A DNA stretch of 56,905 nt, taken from Mycobacterium sp. ACS4331 (GTDB lineage: Bacteria; Actinomycetota; Actinomycetes; Mycobacteriales; Mycobacteriaceae). A program made the position numbers and the translations under genes. Below are positions 45,342-53,686 of the stretch, piece after piece (the stretch's first letter is position 1; each line of letters begins with the position of its first letter). The notes under the pieces are model-generated. The model did not search any database. It was given only the letters and a program-made list of their open reading frames with translations, and had not been told where the DNA came from. The DNA lies in assembly GCF_001667265.1 (NCBI RefSeq), contig NZ_LZHW01000055.1, positions 1-56,905 of the forward strand, in the 5' to 3' direction.

Positions 45342-46073
45342 GTGGGAAACAAAGTCATCGTTACCGGCGGTGCCGGCGTCATCGGCCAGGCGATCTGCCG
45401 TCGTCTGATGGAGAGCGGCTATGTCGCCGTCGCGGCCGACCTCAAGCCGGCGATCGACGCGCTGGACCTCGACGCCGCCGGACTGAACGGTGCGCTGACA
45501 GTGGTGATGGACGTGAGCGACCGTGAAAGTGTCGCCTCGGCAGTCGAATCCGTCGTGGAGCCCGGAGAATCGCTGTACGGGTTGGTGAACTGCGCTGGCA
45601 TCCTTCGGGATTCATTCCTGGGTGAGCTGGATGAGGCGAAGCTGGAGCTGATGTTCCAGGTGAACATCGCCGGCATGGCCCGGGTCACCGACGCGGTGGC
45701 ACCGCTGCTCACCGAGGGCAGCGCGATCGTGAACATCGGCAGCCTGACCGGACACTTCGGCCGGTTCCGCGGCGCTTCGGTCTACGGTGCCACCAAGGCC
45801 GGAATCGCGGCCTACACCCGCTATGTCGCCGAGGAGCTCGCCCCCCGCGGGATCCGGGTCAACAACGTCGCCCCCGGCGTCATCCGGGCTCCGATGAGCC
45901 CGTCGATGGCTCGGGTCTCGGGCGGTGAAGAGGTCAGCGCCAGCTACGCGATGCTCAAGCGGATCGGCGAGCCCGAAGAGGTCGCCGAGGCGGTCGAGTT
46001 CCTGATCTCCCCGCGGGCCTCGTTCATCACCGCGCAGACGCTGCTGGTCGACGGAGGGGTGGTCGCCTGGTGA
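45342..46073 (+). CDS. SDR-family oxidoreductase (accessory island SDR B)
   Basis: 243 residues. VTGGAGVIGQAICRRLMESGYVAVAADLKP: here the GxxxGxG motif is GGAGVIG, and the acidic D after the second strand suggests NAD(H). Active site: Ser in IVNIGSLTGH and Tyr-x3-Lys in VYGATKAGIAAYTRY; C-terminus ITAQTLLVDGGVVAW. First gene of the operon, and it overlaps the next gene by GTGA. GTG 45342 start (GGTGGGAAAC region), with a GGGG stretch as a weak RBS. Substrate unknown. Confidence 0.9.
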   Translation: MGNKVIVTGGAGVIGQAICRRLMESGYVAVAADLKPAIDALDLDAAGLNGALTVVMDVSDRESVASAVESVVEPGESLYGLVNCAGILRDSFLGELDEAKLELMFQVNIAGMARVTDAVAPLLTEGSAIVNIGSLTGHFGRFRGASVYGATKAGIAAYTRYVAEELAPRGIRVNNVAPGVIRAPMSPSMARVSGGEEVSASYAMLKRIGEPEEVAEAVEFLISPRASFITAQTLLVDGGVVAW

Positions 46074-47335
46074 CCACGACGATTGAGAACCCCACCTCCG
46101 TCGAGGCGGCCAACGCGGCGGCGTTCGCGCGACTCAACGAGGCCGATCCCTGGGTCGTCGATGTCGCGCCGGCCCGCGATGTGCTGCCCGGCTACCGCGA
46201 CAACCTCGTCCTGACGTCGGGCGCACCGATGCCGTGGTCGGAATACACCGGCGGGCAGCGCGAGGCGCTGATCGGCGGCGCCCTGTTCGAAGGGCTGGCG
46301 CAGACTCGGGAGGAGGCGATCGAAGGCTTCGACTCGGGACGCATCGAGGTCGGCGCCTGCCACGACTACTCGGCGGTCGGTTCCCTGGCGGGGATCTACA
46401 CGGCTTCCATGCCGGTGTTCGTCGTGGAGAACCGCGCGCACGGCAACCGCGGCTTCTGCAACTTCTACGAGGGCAAGGAGCCGCGCCGGCTCAACTACGG
46501 CTGCTACGACGACGGGGTCCGCGACCGTCTGCTGCACGTGAACAACGTGCTCGCGCCGGTGGTGGGCGAGGCGATCCGCCGTCGGGGCGGTATCGCGCTC
46601 AAGTCTCTGATCGCCCGGGCGCTCCGGATGGGCGACGAGGTGCACAGCCGCAATGCGGCCGCCTCGATCCTGTTCAACCGTGAGATCATGCCGTCGATCC
46701 TGGACATGGTGGAGGACAAGGTCCCGGGCGTTCGCGAGACCATCCTGCACCTGGCGGAGAACGACTACTTCTTCCTGCGCCTGTCGATGGCCGCCGCGAA
46801 GGCGTCCGCCGACGCCATGGTCGTGCCCGGGTCCACCCTGGTCTCGGCGATGGCCTTCAGCTGCCGCGGCTTCGCGATCAAGCTGGCCGGTCTCGGCGAC
46901 ACCTGGTTCGAGGGACCGCCGCCGATCCATCAGGGCAAGCTGTTCGCCGGCCACACCGAGGACGAGATCACCTGGATGGGTGGTGAGTCCCCGATCACCG
47001 AGACCATCGGGCTTGGCGGATTCGCCCAGGCCTGCGCCCTGTCGCTGCAGGAATACCAGGGCGGTTCGCCCGAGGTGATGATCGAGCGCAATCGAGAGAT
47101 GTACGACATCACCCACGGCGAGAACAGCACCTACCGCATCCCGCTGTTCGAGTTCCGCGGCACGCCCACCGGCATCGACGCCCGCAAGGTGCTCGAGAGC
47201 GGAGTGCTGCCGGTCATGGACGTCGGACTCGCCGGCCGCGACGGCGGCCAGATCGGAGCCGGTGTCATCCGTGCGCCGCGGGAGTGCTTCGCTGATGCGA
47301 TGGCAGAGCACCAGCGCCGATACGGGCAGGCATGA
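46070..47335 (+). CDS. DUF1116 family protein (YlbE/AllG-like)
   Basis: 421 residues, matching the usual length of DUF1116 proteins (about 420). Recognisable segments: VLTSGAPMPWSEYTGGQREALIGGALFEGLA, GRIEVGACHDYSAVGSLAGIYTASMPVFVVEN, GNRGFCNFYEGKEPRRLNYGCYDDGV, and MAFSCRGFAIKLAGLGDTWFEGPPP. In E. coli the relative YlbE works with FdrA and YlbF in oxamate carbamoyl transfer. No fdrA or ylbF gene is seen here, so the job is different or the partners are elsewhere. GTG 46070 and ATG overlap at both ends show tight coupling. The function in this operon is unknown. Confidence 0.85.
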   Translation: MTTTIENPTSVEAANAAAFARLNEADPWVVDVAPARDVLPGYRDNLVLTSGAPMPWSEYTGGQREALIGGALFEGLAQTREEAIEGFDSGRIEVGACHDYSAVGSLAGIYTASMPVFVVENRAHGNRGFCNFYEGKEPRRLNYGCYDDGVRDRLLHVNNVLAPVVGEAIRRRGGIALKSLIARALRMGDEVHSRNAAASILFNREIMPSILDMVEDKVPGVRETILHLAENDYFFLRLSMAAAKASADAMVVPGSTLVSAMAFSCRGFAIKLAGLGDTWFEGPPPIHQGKLFAGHTEDEITWMGGESPITETIGLGGFAQACALSLQEYQGGSPEVMIERNREMYDITHGENSTYRIPLFEFRGTPTGIDARKVLESGVLPVMDVGLAGRDGGQIGAGVIRAPRECFADAMAEHQRRYGQA

Positions 47336-48108
47336 TCTCCATGGGAGCCAAGACCCTCGCGCTGACGTTCAGCGGTGGAGACGCCGTCGTCACCGGGGCC
47401 GCAGCCGGCATCGGAGCGGCCACCGCGCGCACGCTGATGGCGGCGGGTGTGCGCACCATCCGGCTCGACGTTCGGGAACCGCAGCCGGACCCGCAGTTCG
47501 GTCCCGATATGCAGGCCTGCTGCGCGGCCGATGTCCGCGACACCGACCTGCTCGGCAGGCTCGCGGCAGCCGGAATCGCGGCGGACGACGTCGGCTACGT
47601 GGTGAACTGCGCCGGGATCATTGAGACCACCGGTTTCGGTGGGGTGACCCGTGAGCAGTGGCTGCGGTGTCTGGACATCAACCTCGTCGGCGCATACAAC
47701 GTGCTGGATGCGTTGACACCGTCGCTGCGCCGCTCGCAGGCTGGCTCGGTGGTCAACATCGCCTCGATCGAGGCCACCCGGGTGGTGGCGCTGACCGACC
47801 CCGACCCGACTCCGCAGTACGCGGCGTCGAAGGCCGCTCTGCAGATGCTCACCCAGAGTGCGGCGCGGGCCCTGGCGGCCGACGGTGTGCGGGTCAACAG
47901 CGTCTCGCCAGGTTTCGTGGCCACCGCCATGGCCGCGGCTCACGGCGACACCAGCAGCCTGCCGCCCTCGCTGGCGCCGCGGGTGCCCGCCGGTCGGTTC
48001 GCCACCGCCGACGAGATCGCCAACGCCGTCGCGTTCCTGCTCAGTGATCAGGCCAGCTACATCACCGGTTCTGACCTGCGAGTCGACGGAGGCTTCCAGC
48101 TGTCATGA
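47332..48108 (+). CDS. SDR-family oxidoreductase (accessory island SDR C)
   Basis: 258 residues. VTGAAAGIGAATARTLMAAGVRTIRLDVREP (Asp after the second strand, NAD type), NCAGIIETTGF, Ser in VVNIASIEAT, Tyr-x3-Lys in QYAASKAALQML, NSVSPGFVATAM; ends ITGSDLRVDGGFQLS. The ATG at 47332 overlaps the DUF1116 stop (ATGA), and ATG 47341 is a slightly shorter choice. The loop VVALTDPDPTP before the Tyr is a few residues longer than usual. Substrate unknown. Confidence 0.9.
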   Translation: MISMGAKTLALTFSGGDAVVTGAAAGIGAATARTLMAAGVRTIRLDVREPQPDPQFGPDMQACCAADVRDTDLLGRLAAAGIAADDVGYVVNCAGIIETTGFGGVTREQWLRCLDINLVGAYNVLDALTPSLRRSQAGSVVNIASIEATRVVALTDPDPTPQYAASKAALQMLTQSAARALAADGVRVNSVSPGFVATAMAAAHGDTSSLPPSLAPRVPAGRFATADEIANAVAFLLSDQASYITGSDLRVDGGFQLS

Positions 48109-49169
48109 CCACGCCGGTGCCGCCCGTGGTGGCGTACGAACCCTCGCTCGGGCGCGATGCGCGCCAGGGCAGCTGGGCGGAACTGTCCCGCGGCACCTTC
48201 CGGACCGCGATCGAGAAGGTGCACGCGGCCGAGTGGGAGGCCGCCGCGCGCCTGGTCGAGGTGTCGGTCCTCGAGGCCGAGGAGCTGCGTGACGTCTACG
48301 ACCGCTGGCCCACCGCCACGCTGCAGTGGGTCCGCGACCATGGCGCCACGGAGGTCGCTGTCGAAGAGGCGGTGCGCCGACTCGGCGATCTGATCGGTGA
48401 GCCGGCGATGGCCGGCATCGCGGCCGAGTGGCCGGAGTACATCGCCGCGGCAGCGGCTGCCGCGCGGTTGTGCCGTGACCAGGACCCGGCGGCGGCGGAG
48501 AGCATCGAGGCCGCCCGGCGGGTGTGGCAGGGCATCCATGACCGTGCGGTGGACCGAGTCGCCGGCATGATCGACATCGCCGTCAGGCTGGTCGGGGAGT
48601 CGGCGCTCGGCGCCCTGTGGGACCACCTGATGGGCGACTGGTACGACGTCCACGAGCGCCGCTACGCGCTGACGAACCAGCCGTGGGAACAGTCGGCGCA
48701 CCAGTTGATGGTCGCGATCGTCGACGGCTTCCACGCGCACCTCGCCGGCACCGGACGACAGGGCGACATCGAGCTCATCGAGGAGCCCCACCGGACCGGC
48801 TTCAGGTTCGCCCCGTGCGGCTCGGGTGGCCGTTCGTTGGATCCGGCGATCACCGACGGCCAGCCGCGGTCGGGAGCTCCGTTCGGTTTCGCGGTCACCA
48901 CGCAGCCACACGACTGGGCTTGGAACACCGTCGGCATCTGCTCCTACTGCGTGCACTGCTGCCAGCTCAACGAGGTCATGCCGATCGACCGGCTGGGTCA
49001 TCCCACGCGGGTGATCGATCCGCCGACCTGGGGCCCCGAAGCCACCACCACGTCGTGCACCTGGTGGGTCTATCACGACCCCGCCGACGTTCCCGATTCC
49101 GTCTATCGCCGGGTTGGCCGCGATCCAGCCCTGCGTCCGAGTCCATCGAGGGAGACTGCGCATGGCTGA
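48105..49169 (+). CDS. uncharacterised Cys-rich protein of the amine operon
   Basis: 354 residues that I do not recognise. The N-terminal 210 residues are helical (repeated Ala/Glu/Trp segments such as AAEWEAAARLVEVSVLEAEEL). The C-terminal part has Cys238 in RFAPCGSGGR, then Cys279-x2-Cys282-x-His-Cys285-Cys286 in GICSYCVHCCQLNE, and Cys318 in TTTSCTWW. This spacing could bind zinc, an Fe-S cluster or copper. No signal peptide. It is locked between an SDR and a glutamine-synthetase-like gene by ATGA and an 8-bp overlap, so a role in the same pathway is likely. Homology to thiazoline-carboxylate hydrolases was considered but is not supported. Confidence 0.8.
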   Translation: MTTPVPPVVAYEPSLGRDARQGSWAELSRGTFRTAIEKVHAAEWEAAARLVEVSVLEAEELRDVYDRWPTATLQWVRDHGATEVAVEEAVRRLGDLIGEPAMAGIAAEWPEYIAAAAAAARLCRDQDPAAAESIEAARRVWQGIHDRAVDRVAGMIDIAVRLVGESALGALWDHLMGDWYDVHERRYALTNQPWEQSAHQLMVAIVDGFHAHLAGTGRQGDIELIEEPHRTGFRFAPCGSGGRSLDPAITDGQPRSGAPFGFAVTTQPHDWAWNTVGICSYCVHCCQLNEVMPIDRLGHPTRVIDPPTWGPEATTTSCTWWVYHDPADVPDSVYRRVGRDPALRPSPSRETAHG

Positions 49170-50463
49170 CACCGTGGCGATGACACAGCTCGAGGTCGCC
49201 GACTACGACCTCGGGCTCCGCGGCAAACTGGCCCGGGCCGACAAGACCACCGGCGGTTCGGGTCTCTCGTTCTGCACGATCCTCTACGGTCTGTCGGTCA
49301 CCGACGACGTCACCGACACCCCGTTCAGCAACGCCGGCAACGGCTACCCTGACGCGCGGTTGGTGCCCGACGAGTCGACCCGCATCGAGCTGCCGTGGCG
49401 TCCGGGCACCGATGCGGTGATCGCCGAACTGACCGGCGCCGACGGGCAGCCGCTTGAGCTGTCGCCGCGTGCGGTGCTGGGATCGCTGAACCAGGGATAC
49501 GCCGAGCTGGGGCTGCAGCCGGTGCTGGGCTTCGAATACGAGATGTGGCTGTTCATCGAGTCCCCGGGTGCACCCGGCGTGGGCGGCGCGCTGCCCGGCT
49601 ACGTTCCCTTCGGACGCACCGAGAATGCGTACAGCCTCACTCGTGGCAATGAAATTCACTCTCTGGCCACTGATTTCATCAACCGGATGCAGCAGGTTGG
49701 CATCGAGGTGGAGATGTTCCACGGGGAACTGGGGCCCGGATTCTTCGAGTTCACCCTCGCGCCGGCGCCCGCGATCCGCGCTGCGGACAACGCGGCCCGC
49801 GCCCGTCAGTACCTGCGCGACCTGTGCGCCGAGCGGGGAATGCACGCCAGTTTCATGTCGAAACCGTACGCCGACAAGTCAGGCGCCGGGGGACACGTGC
49901 ATTCGAGCCTGACGCGCGACGGGATCAACGTCTTCGCCGACGAGACCGGCGCCGCTCTCTCGGAGGAGGGCACCCACTACCTGGCCGGCCTGTTGGCGGG
50001 CATGCCCGACACGGTGTTGATGATGAACCCGAACATCAACTCCTACAAGCGCATCGATCCCGAGATGTACACACCATCGGTGGCGGACTGGGGGTTCGAC
50101 AATCGGAGCACGGCGGCCCGCGTCCTGCTCGGTGAGCGGAAGTCCGCTCGGGTCGAACACCGTCGCCCCGGCGCGGACGCCAACCCCTACCTCGCTGCGG
50201 CCGCCCTGCTGGCCGCCGGGCTGCGCGGGCTGCGGGAACGGACGGCGCTGCCGGGCCGCGACGAGGATCCGCTCACGCTGCCCGGCGACCTCGGTGCCGC
50301 GCTGAGCCGGTTCGAGGGCTCGACGTGGTTGCCCGAACTCCTCGGCCCACAGTTCTGCGCTTCATTTGCGGCCACTCGCCGCGCCGAACTGCAGCGTTAC
50401 GAGACGTGGCTGCGCACGACCATCACCGGTTGGGAACTCACTCGACACCTGGAGCACCAATGA
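49162..50463 (+). CDS. glutamine-synthetase-family ligase 1 (gamma-glutamyl amide synthetase type)
   Basis: 433 residues with the GS barrel: LGFEYEMWLF (Glu-x-Glu metals), ELGPGFFEFTLAP, AGGHVHSSL (His), MMNPNINSYKR, and VEHRRPGADANPYLAAA. This sequence is closer to PuuA/GlnA3-type gamma-glutamyl-amine ligases than to housekeeping GlnA: the adenylylation Tyr region and the GlnA N-terminal beta-grasp differ. Likely reaction: ATP + glutamate + an amine giving a gamma-glutamyl amide. ATG 49162 with GAGGGAGA upstream overlaps the previous gene by 8 bases. Amine substrate unknown. Confidence 0.9.
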   Translation: MADTVAMTQLEVADYDLGLRGKLARADKTTGGSGLSFCTILYGLSVTDDVTDTPFSNAGNGYPDARLVPDESTRIELPWRPGTDAVIAELTGADGQPLELSPRAVLGSLNQGYAELGLQPVLGFEYEMWLFIESPGAPGVGGALPGYVPFGRTENAYSLTRGNEIHSLATDFINRMQQVGIEVEMFHGELGPGFFEFTLAPAPAIRAADNAARARQYLRDLCAERGMHASFMSKPYADKSGAGGHVHSSLTRDGINVFADETGAALSEEGTHYLAGLLAGMPDTVLMMNPNINSYKRIDPEMYTPSVADWGFDNRSTAARVLLGERKSARVEHRRPGADANPYLAAAALLAAGLRGLRERTALPGRDEDPLTLPGDLGAALSRFEGSTWLPELLGPQFCASFAATRRAELQRYETWLRTTITGWELTRHLEHQ

Positions 50464-51845
50464 CGACGTCTGATGCAAACCTGTTGGACCTCGACCAGTT
50501 CGAGGCCCTCGCCCGCAGCGGAGAGATCAACACCGTGGTGTGCGCCGCGCCTGATCCGTACGGACGACTGGTGGGGAAGCGTCTGACGATCCCGGCGTTC
50601 CGTGAACTGGGTTTGACCGGGGCCGGTGTCGCCGCGAGTGGGTTCGTCTTCGCCGTCGACCTCGAGATGGAACCGCTGGACCTGCCGGTGGCCAACGCCG
50701 AGAACGGCTGGGCCGACATCCGGCTGGTGCCCGATCTCACGACACTGCGGCGGGTGCCGTGGGAACCCAATGTTGCGCTGGTGATCTGCGATGCCTACGA
50801 GATGGGGTCGGACACGCTGCTGGCGGTGGCGCCCAGGTCGATCCTGCGCAGGCAGATCGAGCGGGCAGCCCAGCAGGGACTGGCGTTCAAGTTCGCCTCC
50901 GAGCTGGAGTTCTATCTGGCTGCGGTGCCGCCCCGGCAGGCCTGGGAGCAGGGTTACCGGGAGCTGAAGATGCTGTCGGACTACCGATCCGACTATCAGA
51001 TGATCCAGGCCAGCCGCGACGACTGGTTCATCGAGCAGATCCGCAATCAGATGCCGAAGTTCGGCGTGCCCATCGAGTCCTCGAAACCCGAATGGGGACT
51101 GGGACAGCAGGAGGTCACCCTCGACTACTGCTCCACCCTGGAGATGGCCGACCGGCACGTGCTGTTCAAGTACGGCGTCAAACAGCTTGCGCATCGCGCT
51201 GATCTGACCGCGACCTTCATGGCGAAACCGAAGATCGACGATGTCGGATCGTCGTGTCACCTGCATGTCAGCATGTGGTCGGCCGACGAGTCGACGCCGT
51301 TGTGCTGGTCGGAATCCGACCCGGGACGGATGGCGCCCACGTTCGGCTCCTTTGTGGCCGGACAGCTCGCCCATGCCGTCGACATCAGCCTGCTGTTCGC
51401 TCCCACGATCAACTCCTACAAGCGTTTCCAGCCGGATCAGTTCGCCGGCACGGCGATCGCACTGGGTTACGACAACCGGTCGTGCGCGTTCCGGCTGGTG
51501 GGCTCGGGTCCGTCGTTCCGGGTGGAGAATCGGATTCCTGGTGCCGACGTGAACCCTTACTACGCCTACGCGGGCACCATCGCGGCTGGGCTCGACGGCA
51601 TCGAGCGTCGCCTCGAGGCGCCGGAGGTGTTCAGCGGAAACGCCTGGACCACAGACGAGATCGTCACTGTGCCCACCTCGCTGCATCGTTCGCTGGACCG
51701 GTTCGCCGAGAACAAGATGGCGCGGATGGCGTTCGGCGACGAGGTGTATGCGCATCTGCTGGAGTCGGCGCAGAACGAACTGGTCGCCTTCGATTCCCAC
51801 ACCGTCACCGACTGGGAATCCCGCCGCTACTACGAGCGCGTATAG
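50460..51845 (+). CDS. glutamine-synthetase-family ligase 2 (gamma-glutamyl amide synthetase type)
   Basis: 461 residues, the same superfamily as the preceding gene but distant from it. Visible: a beta-grasp-like start (VVCAAPDPYGRLVGKRLTIPAFREL), KFASELEFYLAAVP (Glu-x-Glu), GLGQQEVTLDYC, SSCHLHVSMW (His), APTINSYKRFQPDQF and VENRIPGADVNPYYAYA. The second ligand set Glu-His-Arg is complete. Starts ATG 50460 in an ATGA overlap. Two GS-like genes side by side suggest either a hetero-oligomer or two sequential gamma-glutamylations; which is not clear. Confidence 0.9.
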   Translation: MTTSDANLLDLDQFEALARSGEINTVVCAAPDPYGRLVGKRLTIPAFRELGLTGAGVAASGFVFAVDLEMEPLDLPVANAENGWADIRLVPDLTTLRRVPWEPNVALVICDAYEMGSDTLLAVAPRSILRRQIERAAQQGLAFKFASELEFYLAAVPPRQAWEQGYRELKMLSDYRSDYQMIQASRDDWFIEQIRNQMPKFGVPIESSKPEWGLGQQEVTLDYCSTLEMADRHVLFKYGVKQLAHRADLTATFMAKPKIDDVGSSCHLHVSMWSADESTPLCWSESDPGRMAPTFGSFVAGQLAHAVDISLLFAPTINSYKRFQPDQFAGTAIALGYDNRSCAFRLVGSGPSFRVENRIPGADVNPYYAYAGTIAAGLDGIERRLEAPEVFSGNAWTTDEIVTVPTSLHRSLDRFAENKMARMAFGDEVYAHLLESAQNELVAFDSHTVTDWESRRYYERV

Positions 51846-51881
51846 CGCTGCCCACAAGACGAGAAGAAAGAGAAGCCGCAC

Positions 51882-52814
51882 ATGCCCATTGATCCCATCG
51901 CACAGAAGATGCTCGACGACGCGAAGGCCTCGGGACGTCCCAACGCCCATCTGCTGCCCGTCCCCACCGCCCGACAGAACTTTGAGAACACCTTCGGCGC
52001 GTTGGCCAAACCCGACATCTTCCGGACCGTCGACGTCACCATCCCGACCCGCGACGGCGCGCAGCTCCCCGGTCGCCTCTACCTGCCGTCCGACAGTTCG
52101 GACCTGCCGTTGACCGTCTACTACCACGGTGGGGGATGGCTGCTGGGCAGCATCGACTCCCACGACGTCGCGACGCGCCTGCTGGCGCTGGCGTCCGGCA
52201 GCGCCGTGCTGTCGGTCGGTTACCGGCGCGGACCGGAGGCGAGGTTCCCGACGGCGGTCCACGATGCGATCGACGCGCTCAACTGGGCGGTCAGCCCGAA
52301 GGCGGACCTCGGCGTCGACACCACGCGGGTCGCCGTCGCCGGCGACAGTGCGGGTGGAAACCTGGCAGCGGTGGTGGCCCTGCACGTCCGTGACGCCGGT
52401 GGTCCGGCATTGCGCCACCAGCTGTTGGTCTACCCGGTGACCACCACGGATCTGACGCGCGGCATGGACGCCGAATACGACGGCGTCATGCTCGAGCGCG
52501 ACGAGTTGCAGTGGCACCAGGACAATTACCTGTCGAGCCCGGCGGCCGCCTCCGATCCGCGGGTCAATGTCCTTGACGCGGATCTGTCGGGAGCGGTGGA
52601 GGCCACGGTGATCCTGGCTGAGTGTGATCCGATCCGGCCGCAGGGCGAGCTGTACGCCAAAGCCCTTGCCGACGCAGGCGTCCCGGTGGAAAGCCACCTC
52701 ACCCCGGGGCTGGTGCACGGCTTCTTCGGACTCGACGAGGTGTTCCCGAACGCCACCGAGGCCATGACGTTCGCCGGTCAGCGATTGGCCGCGGCCCTGG
52801 GCGTGGCGCGGTGA
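51882..52814 (+). CDS. alpha/beta hydrolase (HSL-type esterase/lipase)
   Basis: 310 residues. HGGGWLLGS oxyanion motif near residue 85, nucleophile Ser in VAVAGDSAGGNLAAV near residue 160, the Asp in ILAECDPIRPQGE and His in GLVHGFFGLDE: the complete catalytic triad of the hormone-sensitive-lipase branch. It might hydrolyse an ester formed by the Baeyer-Villiger enzyme two genes downstream. ATG 51882 with AGAAAGAGAAG upstream; 36 bp after the ligase 2 stop. Overlaps the next SDR by GTGA. Confidence 0.92.
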   Translation: MPIDPIAQKMLDDAKASGRPNAHLLPVPTARQNFENTFGALAKPDIFRTVDVTIPTRDGAQLPGRLYLPSDSSDLPLTVYYHGGGWLLGSIDSHDVATRLLALASGSAVLSVGYRRGPEARFPTAVHDAIDALNWAVSPKADLGVDTTRVAVAGDSAGGNLAAVVALHVRDAGGPALRHQLLVYPVTTTDLTRGMDAEYDGVMLERDELQWHQDNYLSSPAAASDPRVNVLDADLSGAVEATVILAECDPIRPQGELYAKALADAGVPVESHLTPGLVHGFFGLDEVFPNATEAMTFAGQRLAAALGVAR

Positions 52815-53539
52815 CGCGCACCGCACTGGTCACCGGGGCCGGTGGCGGCATCGGGTCGGCCACCGTGGAACGCCTGGCGCGCGAAGGGATTCGGGTCATC
52901 GCCACCGATCTGAACCCGTCGGCGCCGGAGTTCCCGGCCGGCGTCGAATACATCCCGTTCGACCTGCGCTCCGGCGATCCGGAGGAGCTGTTCGAACCGC
53001 TGGCCGGGGCCGGACTGGACCACCTGGTCAACGCGGCCGGCGTCGCCCTGTTCGACCGCGACGGGTCGATGCTCGACATCGACGAGTCGATCTGGGACAT
53101 CACCCTCGGGGTCAACCTGCACGGCCTGCGGCACGTCACGCGGGCCGCGATCCCGCACCTGCGCAAAGGAACTGGGCGCAGCATCGTGAACGTGGCCAGC
53201 ACTGCGGGCCTGCGTGGCATGGATTCGCCGCTGGACGCCTACCAGGTCAGCAAGGCCGCCGTGGTATCGCTGACCCAGGCGCTGGCACTGCAGCTGGGAC
53301 CGGAGGGCATCCGGTGCAACACCGTGTGCCCGGGCGCCACCCTGACGCCGATGATCGAGTATCTGTACACCGAGGATCCGGCGCGCCGCACCAACATGGA
53401 GCAGCGCACGCCGCTGCGCCGTCTCGGCCTGCCCGAGGACATCGCCAACGCCATCGCGTTCCTGCTGTCTGACGAAGCGTCCTTCATCACCGCCACCGAC
53501 CTCGTCGTCGACGGCGGGTGGAGCAACCAGATCAAGTAG
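52811..53539 (+). CDS. SDR-family oxidoreductase (accessory island SDR D)
   Basis: 242 residues. VTGAGGGIGSATVERLAREGIRVIATDLNPS (Asp, NAD type), NAAGVALFDRDG, Ser in IVNVASTAGLRG, Tyr-x3-Lys in AYQVSKAAVVSL, NTVCPGATLTPM; ends ITATDLVVDGGWSNQIK. The four SDRs of the island are not close copies of each other. GTG 52811 overlaps the hydrolase stop. It ends the first operon; a 147-bp gap with an operator follows. Confidence 0.9.
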   Translation: MTRTALVTGAGGGIGSATVERLAREGIRVIATDLNPSAPEFPAGVEYIPFDLRSGDPEELFEPLAGAGLDHLVNAAGVALFDRDGSMLDIDESIWDITLGVNLHGLRHVTRAAIPHLRKGTGRSIVNVASTAGLRGMDSPLDAYQVSKAAVVSLTQALALQLGPEGIRCNTVCPGATLTPMIEYLYTEDPARRTNMEQRTPLRRLGLPEDIANAIAFLLSDEASFITATDLVVDGGWSNQIK

Positions 53540-53582
53540 GTCACCGCGGTGACGGCCGGGGGTGACCGTTGACATTCTCAAT

Positions 53583-53619
53583 AAAGGCCTAAATAATGAA
53601 CCTATAGAACTTTAGGTTC
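53583..53619 (+). promoter_or_regulatory. Putative FadR-type operator before the BVMO gene
   Basis: AAAGGCCTAAA (53583-53593) and CTTTAGGTTC (53610-53619) flank CCTATAGAAC. The first differs at one base from AAAGACCTAAA at 45255-45265. TTGACATT at 53569-53576 stands before it as a likely -35 element. 68 bases lie between the second half and the BVMO ATG. Confidence 0.45.
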
Positions 53620-53686
53620 GACATTCTCCGGCGAAGTCGCTCTGGCCCGCCCCTCGTTTTTCCGCATCATGGACAGGAGACCAAGG

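Noticed and set aside
50397..52826. A very long open frame on the minus strand (over 800 codons) across the two ligases and the hydrolase
   Set aside because: It is antisense to genes with clear catalytic motifs and overlaps; its protein is rich in Arg, His and Gly as expected for a GC-rich antisense frame.
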